DNA from: Ulvibacterium sp965228935
GTDB taxonomy: Bacteria > Bacteroidota > Bacteroidia > Flavobacteriales > Flavobacteriaceae
Direction of reading: 5' to 3'
Assembly: GCF_965228935.1 (NCBI RefSeq)
Contig: NZ_OZ245846.1
Location: 2,480,001-2,544,000 of the forward strand
DNA length: 64,000 nt
In this document: in pieces, positions 1 through 8,891 of the stretch
Position numbering within the stretch: position 1 is the stretch's first letter
Layout of the letters: each line of letters starts with the position of its first letter
Notes under the pieces: model-generated
What the model saw: the letters and a program-made list of their open reading frames with translations, nothing else
Told to the model about the DNA's origin: nothing
The model's database searches: none
Program-made: the position numbers and the translations under genes

Positions 1-470
1 AAACGGGTACGGCCCAAAAGAATTACGCATCCAAAGATCCGGATAAACTCCGGTACATCTCTTCCTTTGCCGGCTATTTCCCGGCGGAGAACCCTAAATA
101 TTCCTGTATTGTGGTAATACACGAGCCGGATAAAAGTGTAGGCTACTATGGTGCAGATGTTTCGGGGCCTGTATTCAAATCCATTGCCCAAAAGGTATAC
201 GCTTCCTCCCCCTTGATCCACGAGGTGAATATGCAAAAGGTAGAAGATCAAACATTGGAGAGTTCCTATCAAAAATACTTTGCGGAGGCGCAGAAAAAAT
301 ATAATAAAGTACCCGATGTAAAAGGGATGTGCGGCATGGACGCCGTATCTATTTTGGAAAACCTGGGAATAAAGGTTGAGGTAAAGGGGAATGGAAAGGT
401 AAAGAGGCAATCTGTTTCCCAAGGAACGGATTTAAACAAAGTGGACAAAATAGTACTGGAACTTTCATGA
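1..470 (+). CDS. ftsI: Penicillin-binding protein FtsI, C-terminal fragment with PASTA domain
   Basis: This is the 3' end of the septal transpeptidase that cross-links peptidoglycan at the division site; the reading frame is open from base 3. The first readable residues are TGTAQ, the end of the KTG(T) motif that lines the active site of class B penicillin-binding proteins. After the remaining transpeptidase strands, the last 55-60 residues form one PASTA domain (VPDVKGM at its start, VLELS at the end). The stop overlaps the start of murE by 4 bp (ATGA), so the two are translationally coupled. The N-terminal membrane anchor and the SxxK serine lie outside the window. Identity is well supported by motif plus position in the cluster; the choice of FtsI over another class B protein rests on position. 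Confidence 0.93.
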   Translation, partial: TGTAQKNYASKDPDKLRYISSFAGYFPAENPKYSCIVVIHEPDKSVGYYGADVSGPVFKSIAQKVYASSPLIHEVNMQKVEDQTLESSYQKYFAEAQKKYNKVPDVKGMCGMDAVSILENLGIKVEVKGNGKVKRQSVSQGTDLNKVDKIVLELS

Positions 471-1930
471 AATTACTGAAGGACATATTGTATGGGGTTG
501 GGCTAACGGCGGTAAGTGGAAGTACCCACGTTAAGGTCAATGCCATTTGCTTCGATTCCAGAAAGGTGGACAAGGATGATGTTTTTGTTGCCATCAGGGG
601 CTCCGTTGTGGATGGTCACCGGTTCATTGATAAAGCCTTGGCCGCAGGGGCCCGAGCCATAATCTGTGAGGAGCTTCCCGAGAATATCGTCAATGAAGTA
701 ACCTATGTAGAAGTAAAAAACGGGAACAGCGCCCTGGCCATAATGGCGGCCAATTACTACGAAAATCCATCGAAGAACCTGAAATTGGTGGGAATTACCG
801 GAACCAATGGAAAAACTACGGTAAGCAGCCTTCTCTATCAATTGTTCAAGAAGGCGGGGTATAAGGTGGGATTGATATCTACCATTAAGATTATGGTGGA
901 TGACGAGGAATATCCTACATCCCTCACCACACCGGATGCCCTTACGATCAACAGGCATTTGGCCCTTATGAACGATGTAGGGGTGGAGTTTTGTTTTATG
1001 GAGGTCAGTTCACATGGCATTCATCAAAAAAGATCCGAGGGACTGGTTTTTAAAGGTGCTCTATTCACTAACCTATCCCATGACCATTTGGATTATCACA
1101 AGACTTTTGCGGAATACCGGGATACCAAGAAAAAGTTGTTCGATGACCTGCCCAAAAAGGCATTTGCCCTGACCAATATCGATGATAAAAATGGTATATA
1201 TATGTTGCAGAACACAAAGGCCGGAAAACACACCTATGCCTTAAAGACCTATGCGGATTACAGGGCCCAGATTTTGGAGAATCAGTTTGATGGGCAATTG
1301 TTAAAAATTGAGGATAACGAAGTATGGTCCAAACTTATAGGTGATTTTAATGCCTACAACATGCTGGCCATTTACGCCACGGCGGATCTTTTGGGGCTGG
1401 AGAAATTGGAAACACTTCGTCTATTGAGCGAATTGGAAAATGTAAATGGCAGGTTCCAATATTATAAATCAAAAAAAAATATAACGGCCATTGTTGATTA
1501 TGCCCATACGCCGGACGCATTAAAAAACGTGCTTGATACCATCAACACGTTGAGGACTGGAAATGAAAACGTCATCACTATTGTGGGGTGTGGTGGCGAC
1601 AGAGACAAGTCTAAGCGTCCGGTAATGGGCTATATCGCATCGGCCATGAGCAACACCGCTATTTTCACTTCTGACAATCCCCGATCGGAACCACCGGAGA
1701 CGATTATCAAGGAAATGGAAGCGGGCGTGGAGCCTCAGAACAAAAAAAAAACCTTATCCATAGAGAATAGGGAGCAGGCAATCAAGACGGCTTGCAAGCT
1801 GGCCGTTAAGGACGATATCATTTTAGTTGCCGGGAAAGGGCATGAAACGTATCAGGAAACCAAAGGAAAGCGTATAGATTTTGATGATTTTAAAGTGGTA
1901 AAGGAAGCTTTGAACAGTATGAATAAATAG
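467..1930 (+). CDS. murE: UDP-N-acetylmuramoyl-L-alanyl-D-glutamate--2,6-diaminopimelate ligase
   Basis: Cytoplasmic ATP-dependent Mur ligase that adds the third stem-peptide residue. The P-loop GTNGKTT lies at residues 112-118. The sequence DNPR at about 403-406 is the family signature for meso-diaminopimelate rather than lysine, so the peptidoglycan is predicted to be DAP-type. Length (487 residues) is normal for the family and all three Mur-ligase domains are present. The ATG overlaps the ftsI stop by 4 bp, and mraY follows after 21 bp. Identity is secure. Confidence 0.97.
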   Translation: MKLLKDILYGVGLTAVSGSTHVKVNAICFDSRKVDKDDVFVAIRGSVVDGHRFIDKALAAGARAIICEELPENIVNEVTYVEVKNGNSALAIMAANYYENPSKNLKLVGITGTNGKTTVSSLLYQLFKKAGYKVGLISTIKIMVDDEEYPTSLTTPDALTINRHLALMNDVGVEFCFMEVSSHGIHQKRSEGLVFKGALFTNLSHDHLDYHKTFAEYRDTKKKLFDDLPKKAFALTNIDDKNGIYMLQNTKAGKHTYALKTYADYRAQILENQFDGQLLKIEDNEVWSKLIGDFNAYNMLAIYATADLLGLEKLETLRLLSELENVNGRFQYYKSKKNITAIVDYAHTPDALKNVLDTINTLRTGNENVITIVGCGGDRDKSKRPVMGYIASAMSNTAIFTSDNPRSEPPETIIKEMEAGVEPQNKKKTLSIENREQAIKTACKLAVKDDIILVAGKGHETYQETKGKRIDFDDFKVVKEALNSMNK

Positions 1931-1951
1931 CGTAAAACCCAAAACCTAACC

Positions 1952-3172
1952 ATGTTATACTATTTGTTTGAATATTTGGAGAGGGAATATCAGGTACCCG
2001 GTGCCAGCCTTTTCCAGTTCCAGACTTTTAGGGCGGCCATGGCGGTTTTGCTTTCCCTAATTCTCGCTACTACCTATGGGAAGCGCATTATACAGTTTCT
2101 AAGACGCAAACAGATAGGGGAGACCATTCGCGATCTGGGTCTGGAGGGACAGGAGCAGAAGGCGGGAACCCCTACTATGGGTGGATTGATCATTATCATG
2201 TCCACTTTAATTCCCGTGTTGTTGTTCGCGGATGTATTGAACATTTATATCATTTTATTGATAGTCACCATTATTTGGATGGGTATCATCGGTTTTATAG
2301 ATGACTACATCAAGATATTCAAAAAGGACAAAAAAGGATTAAAGGGCAGATTTAAGGTTTTGGGTCAGGTGGTGTTGGGCCTTATCGTGGGCGCGACGCT
2401 CTATTTTCATCCAGAGGTCACCATGAAGGAAAAGAACAATACCATAATAACGCAAGAATATGAAGTTATGGAGGTAGAGGGCAAGGAGATAAAATCCATT
2501 AAGACCAATATCCCCTTCTTTAAGAATAACGAACTGGACTATACGGATTTTGTGTCCTGGATAGGTGATGGTGCGGAAAAGTATGCCTGGTTGCTTTTTA
2601 TTCCCATAGTGATCTTTATCATAACAGCAGTATCCAATGGGGCCAATCTTACGGATGGCATTGATGGTTTGGCAGCCGGTACGTCGGCAATCATCGTTAT
2701 GACCCTAGGTATTTTTGCATGGGTTTCAGGGAACATCATTTTTTCCGATTATCTGGATATTTTCTACATCCCCAAAGCAGGCGAACTTTTGATATTCATA
2801 ACCGCCTTCGTTGGGGCATTGGTAGGTTTCTTGTGGTACAATGCCTATCCGGCTCAGGTATTTATGGGAGATACGGGAAGTTTAACGATCGGCGGGGTCA
2901 TTGCCGTTATCGCGATTATTGTACGAAAAGAACTGTTGATCCCGGTACTCTGCGGAATATTCTTTGCCGAGTCGATTTCTGTAATGCTACAGGTCGGTTA
3001 TTTCAAATACACGAAAAAGAGATTGGGCGAAGGGAGGCGCATTTTTTTAATGGCTCCCCTGCACCACCATTATCAAAAGAAGGGATACCATGAAAGCAAG
3101 ATAGTCACACGTTTTTGGATTATAGGAATATTGTTGGCCATTATAAGCTTTGTGACATTAAAGGTGCGTTAG
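1952..3172 (+). CDS. mraY: Phospho-N-acetylmuramoyl-pentapeptide-transferase
   Basis: Integral membrane enzyme that transfers phospho-MurNAc-pentapeptide to undecaprenyl phosphate to form lipid I. The family signatures are visible: GFIDDYIK in the first half, NLTDGIDGLAAG near residue 235, GDTGSLTIGG near residue 310, and the PLHHHYQ loop near the C-terminus. At 406 residues it is longer than the usual 320-360. The extra length is a hydrophilic stretch at about residues 152-205 between membrane segments, ending in a DFVSW motif. Similar insertions occur in Bacteroidota MraY. It is followed immediately by murD, with 1 bp between them. Confidence 0.97.
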   Translation: MLYYLFEYLEREYQVPGASLFQFQTFRAAMAVLLSLILATTYGKRIIQFLRRKQIGETIRDLGLEGQEQKAGTPTMGGLIIIMSTLIPVLLFADVLNIYIILLIVTIIWMGIIGFIDDYIKIFKKDKKGLKGRFKVLGQVVLGLIVGATLYFHPEVTMKEKNNTIITQEYEVMEVEGKEIKSIKTNIPFFKNNELDYTDFVSWIGDGAEKYAWLLFIPIVIFIITAVSNGANLTDGIDGLAAGTSAIIVMTLGIFAWVSGNIIFSDYLDIFYIPKAGELLIFITAFVGALVGFLWYNAYPAQVFMGDTGSLTIGGVIAVIAIIVRKELLIPVLCGIFFAESISVMLQVGYFKYTKKRLGEGRRIFLMAPLHHHYQKKGYHESKIVTRFWIIGILLAIISFVTLKVR

Positions 3173-3173
3173 C

Positions 3174-4508
3174 ATGAAGCGATTGGTGGTGTTGGGCGGT
3201 GGTGAAAGCGGTGTAGGGACGGCTATTTTAGGAAAACAGAAGGGATATGAGGTGTTTGTATCCGATTTAGGAAAAATACAGACCAAATATAGAAACGTTC
3301 TTGAACATTTTGGGATTGATTGGGAGGAAGAAAAACACTCCGAAGCGGCTATCCTAAACGCGGATTTGGTCATGAAAAGTCCGGGTATTCCGGATACCGT
3401 ACCCTTGGTCGTAAAGTTGAGGGGCAAGGGCATCCCGGTAATTTCGGAAATCGAATTTGCCGCACGCTATACGGATGCTAAAATCATTGGTATTACCGGA
3501 AGCAATGGAAAGACTACGACCACTATGTTAACCTACCATATTCTTAAGGAAGATGGCCTAAATGTAGGTATGGCCGGTAACATTGGGGATAGTTTCGCAA
3601 GGATGGTGGCCGAACATGATTTTGAATATTACGTTTTGGAAATCAGCAGTTTTCAACTGGATGGCATAGTGAATTTTAGACCGGAAATTGCAATGATTAC
3701 CAATATAACGCCAGATCATTTGGACCGATACGATTATAAGTTTGAGAATTATGTCGCTTCAAAATTCAGGATTACCAAGAACCAGCATAAAGAGGACCAT
3801 TTCATTTATGATATGGACGATGAAACCATAATGGATGGTTTGTCCAAGCACCCTATCAAATCCCGATTACTGCCCTTTTCAATTCAGAAGGAGTTGGAAG
3901 AGGGGGCGTATATAAAAAACGACGAAATACAAATTCGTACACAAAACAATGCAATTGCAATGAAAAAGGACACTTTGGCACTGGAAGGGAAGCACAACCT
4001 TAAAAACACCATGGCCGCTGCCATGGCGGCAAAATTGGTAGGCATCCGAAAGGAGACCATTCGGAAGAGCATAGCCAATTTTCAAGGGGCGCCCCATCGG
4101 TTGGAAAAGGTATTGAAAATACATCACGTACAGTACATTAACGATTCCAAGGCTACCAATGTAAATGCCACGTATTTCGCCTTGGACAGTATGAGTGCCC
4201 CTACCGTATGGATCGTTGGGGGTATTGACAAGGGAAACGATTATAAGGCTTTGATGCCCTTGGTCCGCGAAAAGGTAAAGGCCATTATTTGTCTAGGCTT
4301 GGATAATACAAAAATTAAGGAGGCTTTTGGCAACGTAGTGGATTTAATGGTGGAGACCTTTGCCATGGAGGAAGCGGTAAAGGTAGCCTACAAGATTGCA
4401 GAGCGTGGGGATTCGGTCTTGCTGTCCCCGGCCTGTGCCAGTTTTGATCTTTTCAAGAATTACGAGGACAGGGGCGATCAATTCAAGGAGGCTATAAAGA
4501 ATTTATAA
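3174..4508 (+). CDS. murD: UDP-N-acetylmuramoyl-L-alanine--D-glutamate ligase
   Basis: Cytoplasmic Mur ligase adding D-glutamate to UDP-MurNAc-L-Ala. The N-terminal Rossmann-like domain opens with VLGGGESG; the P-loop GSNGKTTT is at residues 109-116; NDSKATN in the C-terminal half is the conserved Mur-ligase lysine-bearing motif. Length is typical. It starts 1 bp after mraY and is followed after 5 bp by ftsW. Distinguished from MurC and MurF by its position in the cluster and by the SNGKTT form of the P-loop. Confidence 0.97.
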   Translation: MKRLVVLGGGESGVGTAILGKQKGYEVFVSDLGKIQTKYRNVLEHFGIDWEEEKHSEAAILNADLVMKSPGIPDTVPLVVKLRGKGIPVISEIEFAARYTDAKIIGITGSNGKTTTTMLTYHILKEDGLNVGMAGNIGDSFARMVAEHDFEYYVLEISSFQLDGIVNFRPEIAMITNITPDHLDRYDYKFENYVASKFRITKNQHKEDHFIYDMDDETIMDGLSKHPIKSRLLPFSIQKELEEGAYIKNDEIQIRTQNNAIAMKKDTLALEGKHNLKNTMAAAMAAKLVGIRKETIRKSIANFQGAPHRLEKVLKIHHVQYINDSKATNVNATYFALDSMSAPTVWIVGGIDKGNDYKALMPLVREKVKAIICLGLDNTKIKEAFGNVVDLMVETFAMEEAVKVAYKIAERGDSVLLSPACASFDLFKNYEDRGDQFKEAIKNL

Positions 4509-4513
4509 TATAT

Positions 4514-5713
4514 ATGTTAAGGTTGCTAAAAAACATTAAGGGAGATAAAGCCATTTGGGCCGTGGTGGCCCTGTTGGCCGTATTTTCGTTTCTACCGGTC
4601 TATAGTGCCAGCAGTAACCTTGTTTATGTTGTGGGCAATGGCACTACTACCGGGCATTTGGTCAAACACGCCTTACTTCTGTTTTTGGGTTTTGGTATTA
4701 TTTATGGGGTGCATAGGATACCTTCCCATTTTTTTAAGGGGCTATCCATAATTGCGATGCCTATTGTGCTGGTCCTATTGGCATTTACACTGGCACAGGG
4801 CGATACTATTGCAGGAGCCAATGCCAGTAGGTGGATCCGAATCCCGTTCGTGGGAATAACGTTCCAGACTTCAAATCTTGCTGCCGTGGTTCTTATGATT
4901 TATGTTGCCCGATATCTGAGCAAGATCAAGGATAAAAGCATTACGTTTAAGGAAAGTATCCTACCCTTATGGGTACCTGTTTTTTTGGTCGTCGTATTGA
5001 TATTGCCTGCCAATTTTTCTACGGCCGCCATCTTGTTTTCCATGGTGCTTTTGCTTTGTTTTTTAGGTGGATATCCCTTAAAGTATTTGATTGCAATAGT
5101 AGGTACGGGAATACTATGCCTTACCCTTTTTGTCCTTACGGCAAAGGCCGCACCCGATCTTTTCCCCAATCGCGTGGATACCTGGATAAGCAGGGTGGAA
5201 AGCTTTTGGAATCCGGAGGACACCGAAGCGGATTATCAGATAGAGAAGGCCAAAATAGCTATTGCCTCTGGAGGAATCGTGGGTAAGGGAGCTGGCAAGA
5301 GTGTACAGAAGAATTTTCTGCCCCAGAGTTCCTCGGATTTTATTTATGCCATAATTGTTGAAGAATATGGCCTTTTGGGCGGCTTTGTTTTGATGTTCTT
5401 TTATCTGTTTTTGTTGTTCCGGATTGTGGTAGTGGCCAATGGTAATGGAACCATTTTTGGAAAATTGCTGGTTTTGGGAGTTGGTCTACCGATTGTTTTT
5501 CAGGCTTTGATCAATATGGCGGTAGCCGTGGAACTATTTCCCGTAACCGGACAGACCTTGCCCTTGATAAGTAGTGGTGGAACCTCCAGTTGGATGACCT
5601 GTTTGGCCATTGGCATCATATTGAGTGCAAGTAGGAAGGACAGTGAAATGGAGCAAAAGGTGGTGGATATTGATGAATCAAACCCTTTACAAGTGTTGAG
5701 TGGGCAATTATAG
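4514..5713 (+). CDS. ftsW: SEDS-family peptidoglycan polymerase FtsW
   Basis: Polytopic membrane glycosyltransferase of the SEDS family that polymerises lipid II at the septum with FtsI. About ten hydrophobic segments are evident. Family motifs include GANASRWIRI around residues 99-108 and the C-terminal PVTGQTLPLISSGGTS block near residues 345-360, which is the SEDS signature. The 3' end overlaps murG by 14 bp. Assignment to FtsW rather than RodA rests on its location in the dcw cluster. Confidence 0.95.
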   Translation: MLRLLKNIKGDKAIWAVVALLAVFSFLPVYSASSNLVYVVGNGTTTGHLVKHALLLFLGFGIIYGVHRIPSHFFKGLSIIAMPIVLVLLAFTLAQGDTIAGANASRWIRIPFVGITFQTSNLAAVVLMIYVARYLSKIKDKSITFKESILPLWVPVFLVVVLILPANFSTAAILFSMVLLLCFLGGYPLKYLIAIVGTGILCLTLFVLTAKAAPDLFPNRVDTWISRVESFWNPEDTEADYQIEKAKIAIASGGIVGKGAGKSVQKNFLPQSSSDFIYAIIVEEYGLLGGFVLMFFYLFLLFRIVVVANGNGTIFGKLLVLGVGLPIVFQALINMAVAVELFPVTGQTLPLISSGGTSSWMTCLAIGIILSASRKDSEMEQKVVDIDESNPLQVLSGQL

Positions 5714-6800
5714 GTTCATACTTTCCGGGGGAGGTACCGGAGGACATATATATCCGGCTATTGCTATAGCCAATGAATTGAAAAATAGATATCCGGATGC
5801 CGATTTTTTGTTCGTAGGGGCAAAAGATCGGATGGAAATGGAGAAAGTACCCCAGGCGGGGTACAAAATTGAAGGACTGTGGATTACCGGGTTACAGCGG
5901 AAACTGACCCTTAAAAACTTGATGTTTCCCTCTAAATTGATAAGTAGTTTGTTGAAATCGCGAAAAATAGTATCCCAATTTAAGCCCGATGTGGTCATAG
6001 GAACAGGCGGGTTTGCCAGTGGTCCCTTGTTACAGGTGGCCTCCGGACGGGGTATTCCCTGTGTGCTTCAGGAGCAGAATTCCTATGCGGGGATTACCAA
6101 CAAGCTGCTCAAGGACAAGGTGGCCAAAATCTGTGTGGCCTATGAGGGTATGGAAAGGTTTTTTCCGGCTGAAAAAATTGTAAGGACCGGTAATCCGGTA
6201 CGGAAGGATTTGGTGAATATGAAGGTGACGGAATCTGAAGCAAAGGTCTTTTTTAAGCTAGATCCCAAAAAAGAGGTAGTTCTGATTTTAGGCGGAAGTT
6301 TGGGAGCAAGGCGCATCAATGAATTGATCGAAAAGGAACTGGGTTACCTTGCATCTAAAGATTTACAGGTGCTATGGCAATGTGGCAAGCTGTATTTTGA
6401 GCAGTACAAAAAATACGCAGCCGAAAACGTCAAGGTTTTCGATTTTTTGAACAAAATGGATTTGGCCTATGCCGCGGCGGACTATATCATTTCAAGATCG
6501 GGTGCCAGTTCGGTATCCGAATTGTGCATCGTAGGCAAGCCTACGTTATTTATTCCCTCGCCCAACGTGGCGGAGGATCACCAGACCAAGAATGCAATGG
6601 CCTTGGTAGCTCAAAATGCAGCCTTGATGTTACGGGAAACGGAGCTAGACGAAAAGTTCGAGACCGTTTTTTCGGACTTGCATCGATCTAAGGAAAAGCA
6701 GGAAGAGTTAGGTGCAAACCTAAAAAACAGGGCCATGCCCCATGCAACGAAGCACATTGTGGACGAAATAGAAAAATTGTTGAACACATTGAAAACATAA
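5700..6800 (+). CDS. murG: UDP-GlcNAc--lipid I N-acetylglucosaminyltransferase
   Basis: Membrane-associated GT28 glycosyltransferase converting lipid I to lipid II. The N-terminal loop GGGTGGHIYPAIAIA (residues about 10-24) and the second loop LGGSLGARRINE near residue 199 are diagnostic; the acceptor and UDP-GlcNAc site ISRSGASSVSELC lies near residue 263. The start is GTG: an in-frame TGA directly precedes it and no ATG occurs before the glycine loop, so the choice is forced. The gene overlaps ftsW by 14 bp. Confidence 0.96.
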   Translation: MGNYRFILSGGGTGGHIYPAIAIANELKNRYPDADFLFVGAKDRMEMEKVPQAGYKIEGLWITGLQRKLTLKNLMFPSKLISSLLKSRKIVSQFKPDVVIGTGGFASGPLLQVASGRGIPCVLQEQNSYAGITNKLLKDKVAKICVAYEGMERFFPAEKIVRTGNPVRKDLVNMKVTESEAKVFFKLDPKKEVVLILGGSLGARRINELIEKELGYLASKDLQVLWQCGKLYFEQYKKYAAENVKVFDFLNKMDLAYAAADYIISRSGASSVSELCIVGKPTLFIPSPNVAEDHQTKNAMALVAQNAALMLRETELDEKFETVFSDLHRSKEKQEELGANLKNRAMPHATKHIVDEIEKLLNTLKT

Positions 6801-6821
6801 TGTAAAACCCTCGATATAGTT

Positions 6822-8174
6822 TTGAACCTGACAAACATACATAACGTGTATTTCATTGGAATCGGAGGTATTGGTATGTCGGCCTTGGCGCGTTACTTCA
6901 AGTTCATCCATAAGAATGTGGCCGGATATGACAGAACGAAAACGCCATTGACCATGGAACTGGAGAATTTGGGGATATCGGTACATTATGAGGACAATTC
7001 AAGCAAAATTCCCAAAGGATTTTTTGAGAAGGAAAAGACCCTTGTCGTATATACACCTGCGGTTCCTAAGGAACATTTGGAGTATCGATATTTTTTAGAT
7101 CAGGGTTTTGAAATAAAAAAACGCTCCGAAGTCTTGGGTCTCATTACCAAGGATACTTTTTGTTTTGCAGTGGCCGGCACACATGGCAAGACCACTACAT
7201 CATGTATTTTGGCACATTTGCTCAATGAAACACGAACGCCGCTTACGGCATTTCTCGGTGGGATATCCGAGGATTTTGACAGTAATTTTCTGTTTCGGGG
7301 AGCGCAATATTCTGTAGTGGAAGCGGACGAATTTGATCGCTCCTTCCTTAAGTTGTATCCGAATGTGGCCTGCGTGACCTCTATGGATGCCGATCATCTT
7401 GATATTTATGGGGACAGTGCCGAATTACGGAAATCCTTTCAAGAGTTTACGGAACGTTTAAAGCCCGGAGGACAGTTGTTTGTGCGGAATGGCCTGCCCT
7501 TACAGGGGACGACCTATGGAATTGAGGATGGGTCGGATTATTGTATCCATAACCTAAGGATAGATCAAGGGGCCTATATTTTTGATATCGTAACGCCGCG
7601 TACCACGATTACCGAGGTTAGGTTCAACAAACCGGGTAGACATAATTTACTGAATGGATTGGCAGCTTTTGCCATGGCGGAACAATCGGGAAACCCTTTG
7701 GATGAACTGGCGTTGGCCCTGGCCACTTTTAAGGGTGTACAACGAAGGTTCTCCTACCAGATTAAATCGAAGGATTTCATTTTTATCGATGATTATGCAC
7801 ATCATCCCACGGAAATCGAAGCGGTTTATGATGCGATTACCGAAATGCATCCCGGAAAAAATGTTATGGTGGTTTTTCAACCTCACCTATTTTCGAGGAC
7901 AAAGGATTTTGCAGATGGTTTTGCCGAAAGCCTATCAAAATTTGATGCCATTCTCCTCTTGGATATTTATCCGGCCCGGGAAAAACCCATGTCAGGAATT
8001 TCTTCGGAATGGCTATTGGAAAAAATTAAAAATCCAAATAAAAAATTAATTAAAAAATCGGATTTAACACAAGAAATAAAAAAGCGAAATCCAGAGATCC
8101 TTGTAACCCTTGGAGCAGGGGACATAGGATTGGAAGTAGCTAAGATCAAAAGTGAATTGGAGTATGCGAATTAA
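6822..8174 (+). CDS. murC: UDP-N-acetylmuramate--L-alanine ligase
   Basis: First Mur ligase, adding L-alanine to UDP-MurNAc in the cytoplasm. GIGGIGMSALA at residues 13-23 is the MurC nucleotide-binding start and GTHGKTT at 119-125 is the ATP P-loop, the THGKTT form being typical of MurC. DDYAHHPTEI near residue 322 is the MurC signature in the middle and C-terminal domains. The start is TTG; it gives the usual flavobacterial beginning (MNL.NIHNVYFIG) and no ATG fits. The 3' end overlaps ftsQ. Confidence 0.96.
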   Translation: MNLTNIHNVYFIGIGGIGMSALARYFKFIHKNVAGYDRTKTPLTMELENLGISVHYEDNSSKIPKGFFEKEKTLVVYTPAVPKEHLEYRYFLDQGFEIKKRSEVLGLITKDTFCFAVAGTHGKTTTSCILAHLLNETRTPLTAFLGGISEDFDSNFLFRGAQYSVVEADEFDRSFLKLYPNVACVTSMDADHLDIYGDSAELRKSFQEFTERLKPGGQLFVRNGLPLQGTTYGIEDGSDYCIHNLRIDQGAYIFDIVTPRTTITEVRFNKPGRHNLLNGLAAFAMAEQSGNPLDELALALATFKGVQRRFSYQIKSKDFIFIDDYAHHPTEIEAVYDAITEMHPGKNVMVVFQPHLFSRTKDFADGFAESLSKFDAILLLDIYPAREKPMSGISSEWLLEKIKNPNKKLIKKSDLTQEIKKRNPEILVTLGAGDIGLEVAKIKSELEYAN

Positions 8175-8883
8175 TTGGAACTATATCAAAATTAGTGTGC
8201 TTAGCCTAGTAATAATGGGGCTTTACGCATTTTCCAACCATAGAAGCGAAAAGAAAAAAGTAGACGGGATCAACATTGAATTTGTCGGGGATCAAAACCT
8301 CTATATTACGCAAAGCATGGTTAATAAATTGTTAATACAAAATTATGGGCCTGTCATAAATATGCCTAAAGAAAAATTAGTTTTGAATACTATAGAGAAG
8401 GTCATCGAGGCCGATGAAATGGTGAAAAGTGCCCAGGTTTATCTTACTGTAAATGGTGAACTTACGTCTAAAATTGTTCAACGCAAACCAATCGGACGCA
8501 TAGAGGGGAATTCAAAGTTTTATCTGGATGATGAAGGGAAACGTATGCCGTTGTCCACGAGTCATTCAGCAAGGGTTCCTATAATCACCGGTAAGATTAC
8601 GGGCAAAGGCCTAGAGGATGTTTATGAAATTCTGAAGTATATAAACCAGGACGATTTTCTCCGCAAAAATGTAATTGGTATCCACATTGAGGAAGAGGAA
8701 AGCTACCAATTAAAGTTTCGAATGGAACAGTTTGTAGTCCATTTGGGCGGTATAGACAATCTGGAAGAAAAGTTTAACAATTTTAAGGCGTTTTATGCCA
8801 AGGCAAATCGGGATAAAACGTTGGAGGAGTATGCCATGGTAAACTTGGAATTTAATAATCAGGTAGTATGCACCAAAATATAG
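8164..8883 (+). CDS. ftsQ: Cell division protein FtsQ
   Basis: Bitopic divisome protein linking FtsA/FtsZ to the septal synthases. It has a short cytoplasmic start, one hydrophobic segment at about residues 9-22 and a periplasmic body of some 215 residues containing a POTRA-like segment (GDQNLYITQSMVNKLL). FtsQ is poorly conserved in Bacteroidota, so the call leans on topology and on its place between murC and ftsA. The frame is open to a GTG at 8152, but the ATG at 8164 gives a normal MRINWNYIK start and is preferred. It overlaps murC by 11 bp. Confidence 0.9.
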   Translation: MRINWNYIKISVLSLVIMGLYAFSNHRSEKKKVDGINIEFVGDQNLYITQSMVNKLLIQNYGPVINMPKEKLVLNTIEKVIEADEMVKSAQVYLTVNGELTSKIVQRKPIGRIEGNSKFYLDDEGKRMPLSTSHSARVPIITGKITGKGLEDVYEILKYINQDDFLRKNVIGIHIEEEESYQLKFRMEQFVVHLGGIDNLEEKFNNFKAFYAKANRDKTLEEYAMVNLEFNNQVVCTKI

Positions 8884-8891
8884 GGATAACA

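Noticed and set aside
2719..3093. A 124-codon plus-strand frame inside mraY
   Set aside because: Out-of-frame shadow of mraY; the translation is rich in R, H, G and C and resembles no protein.
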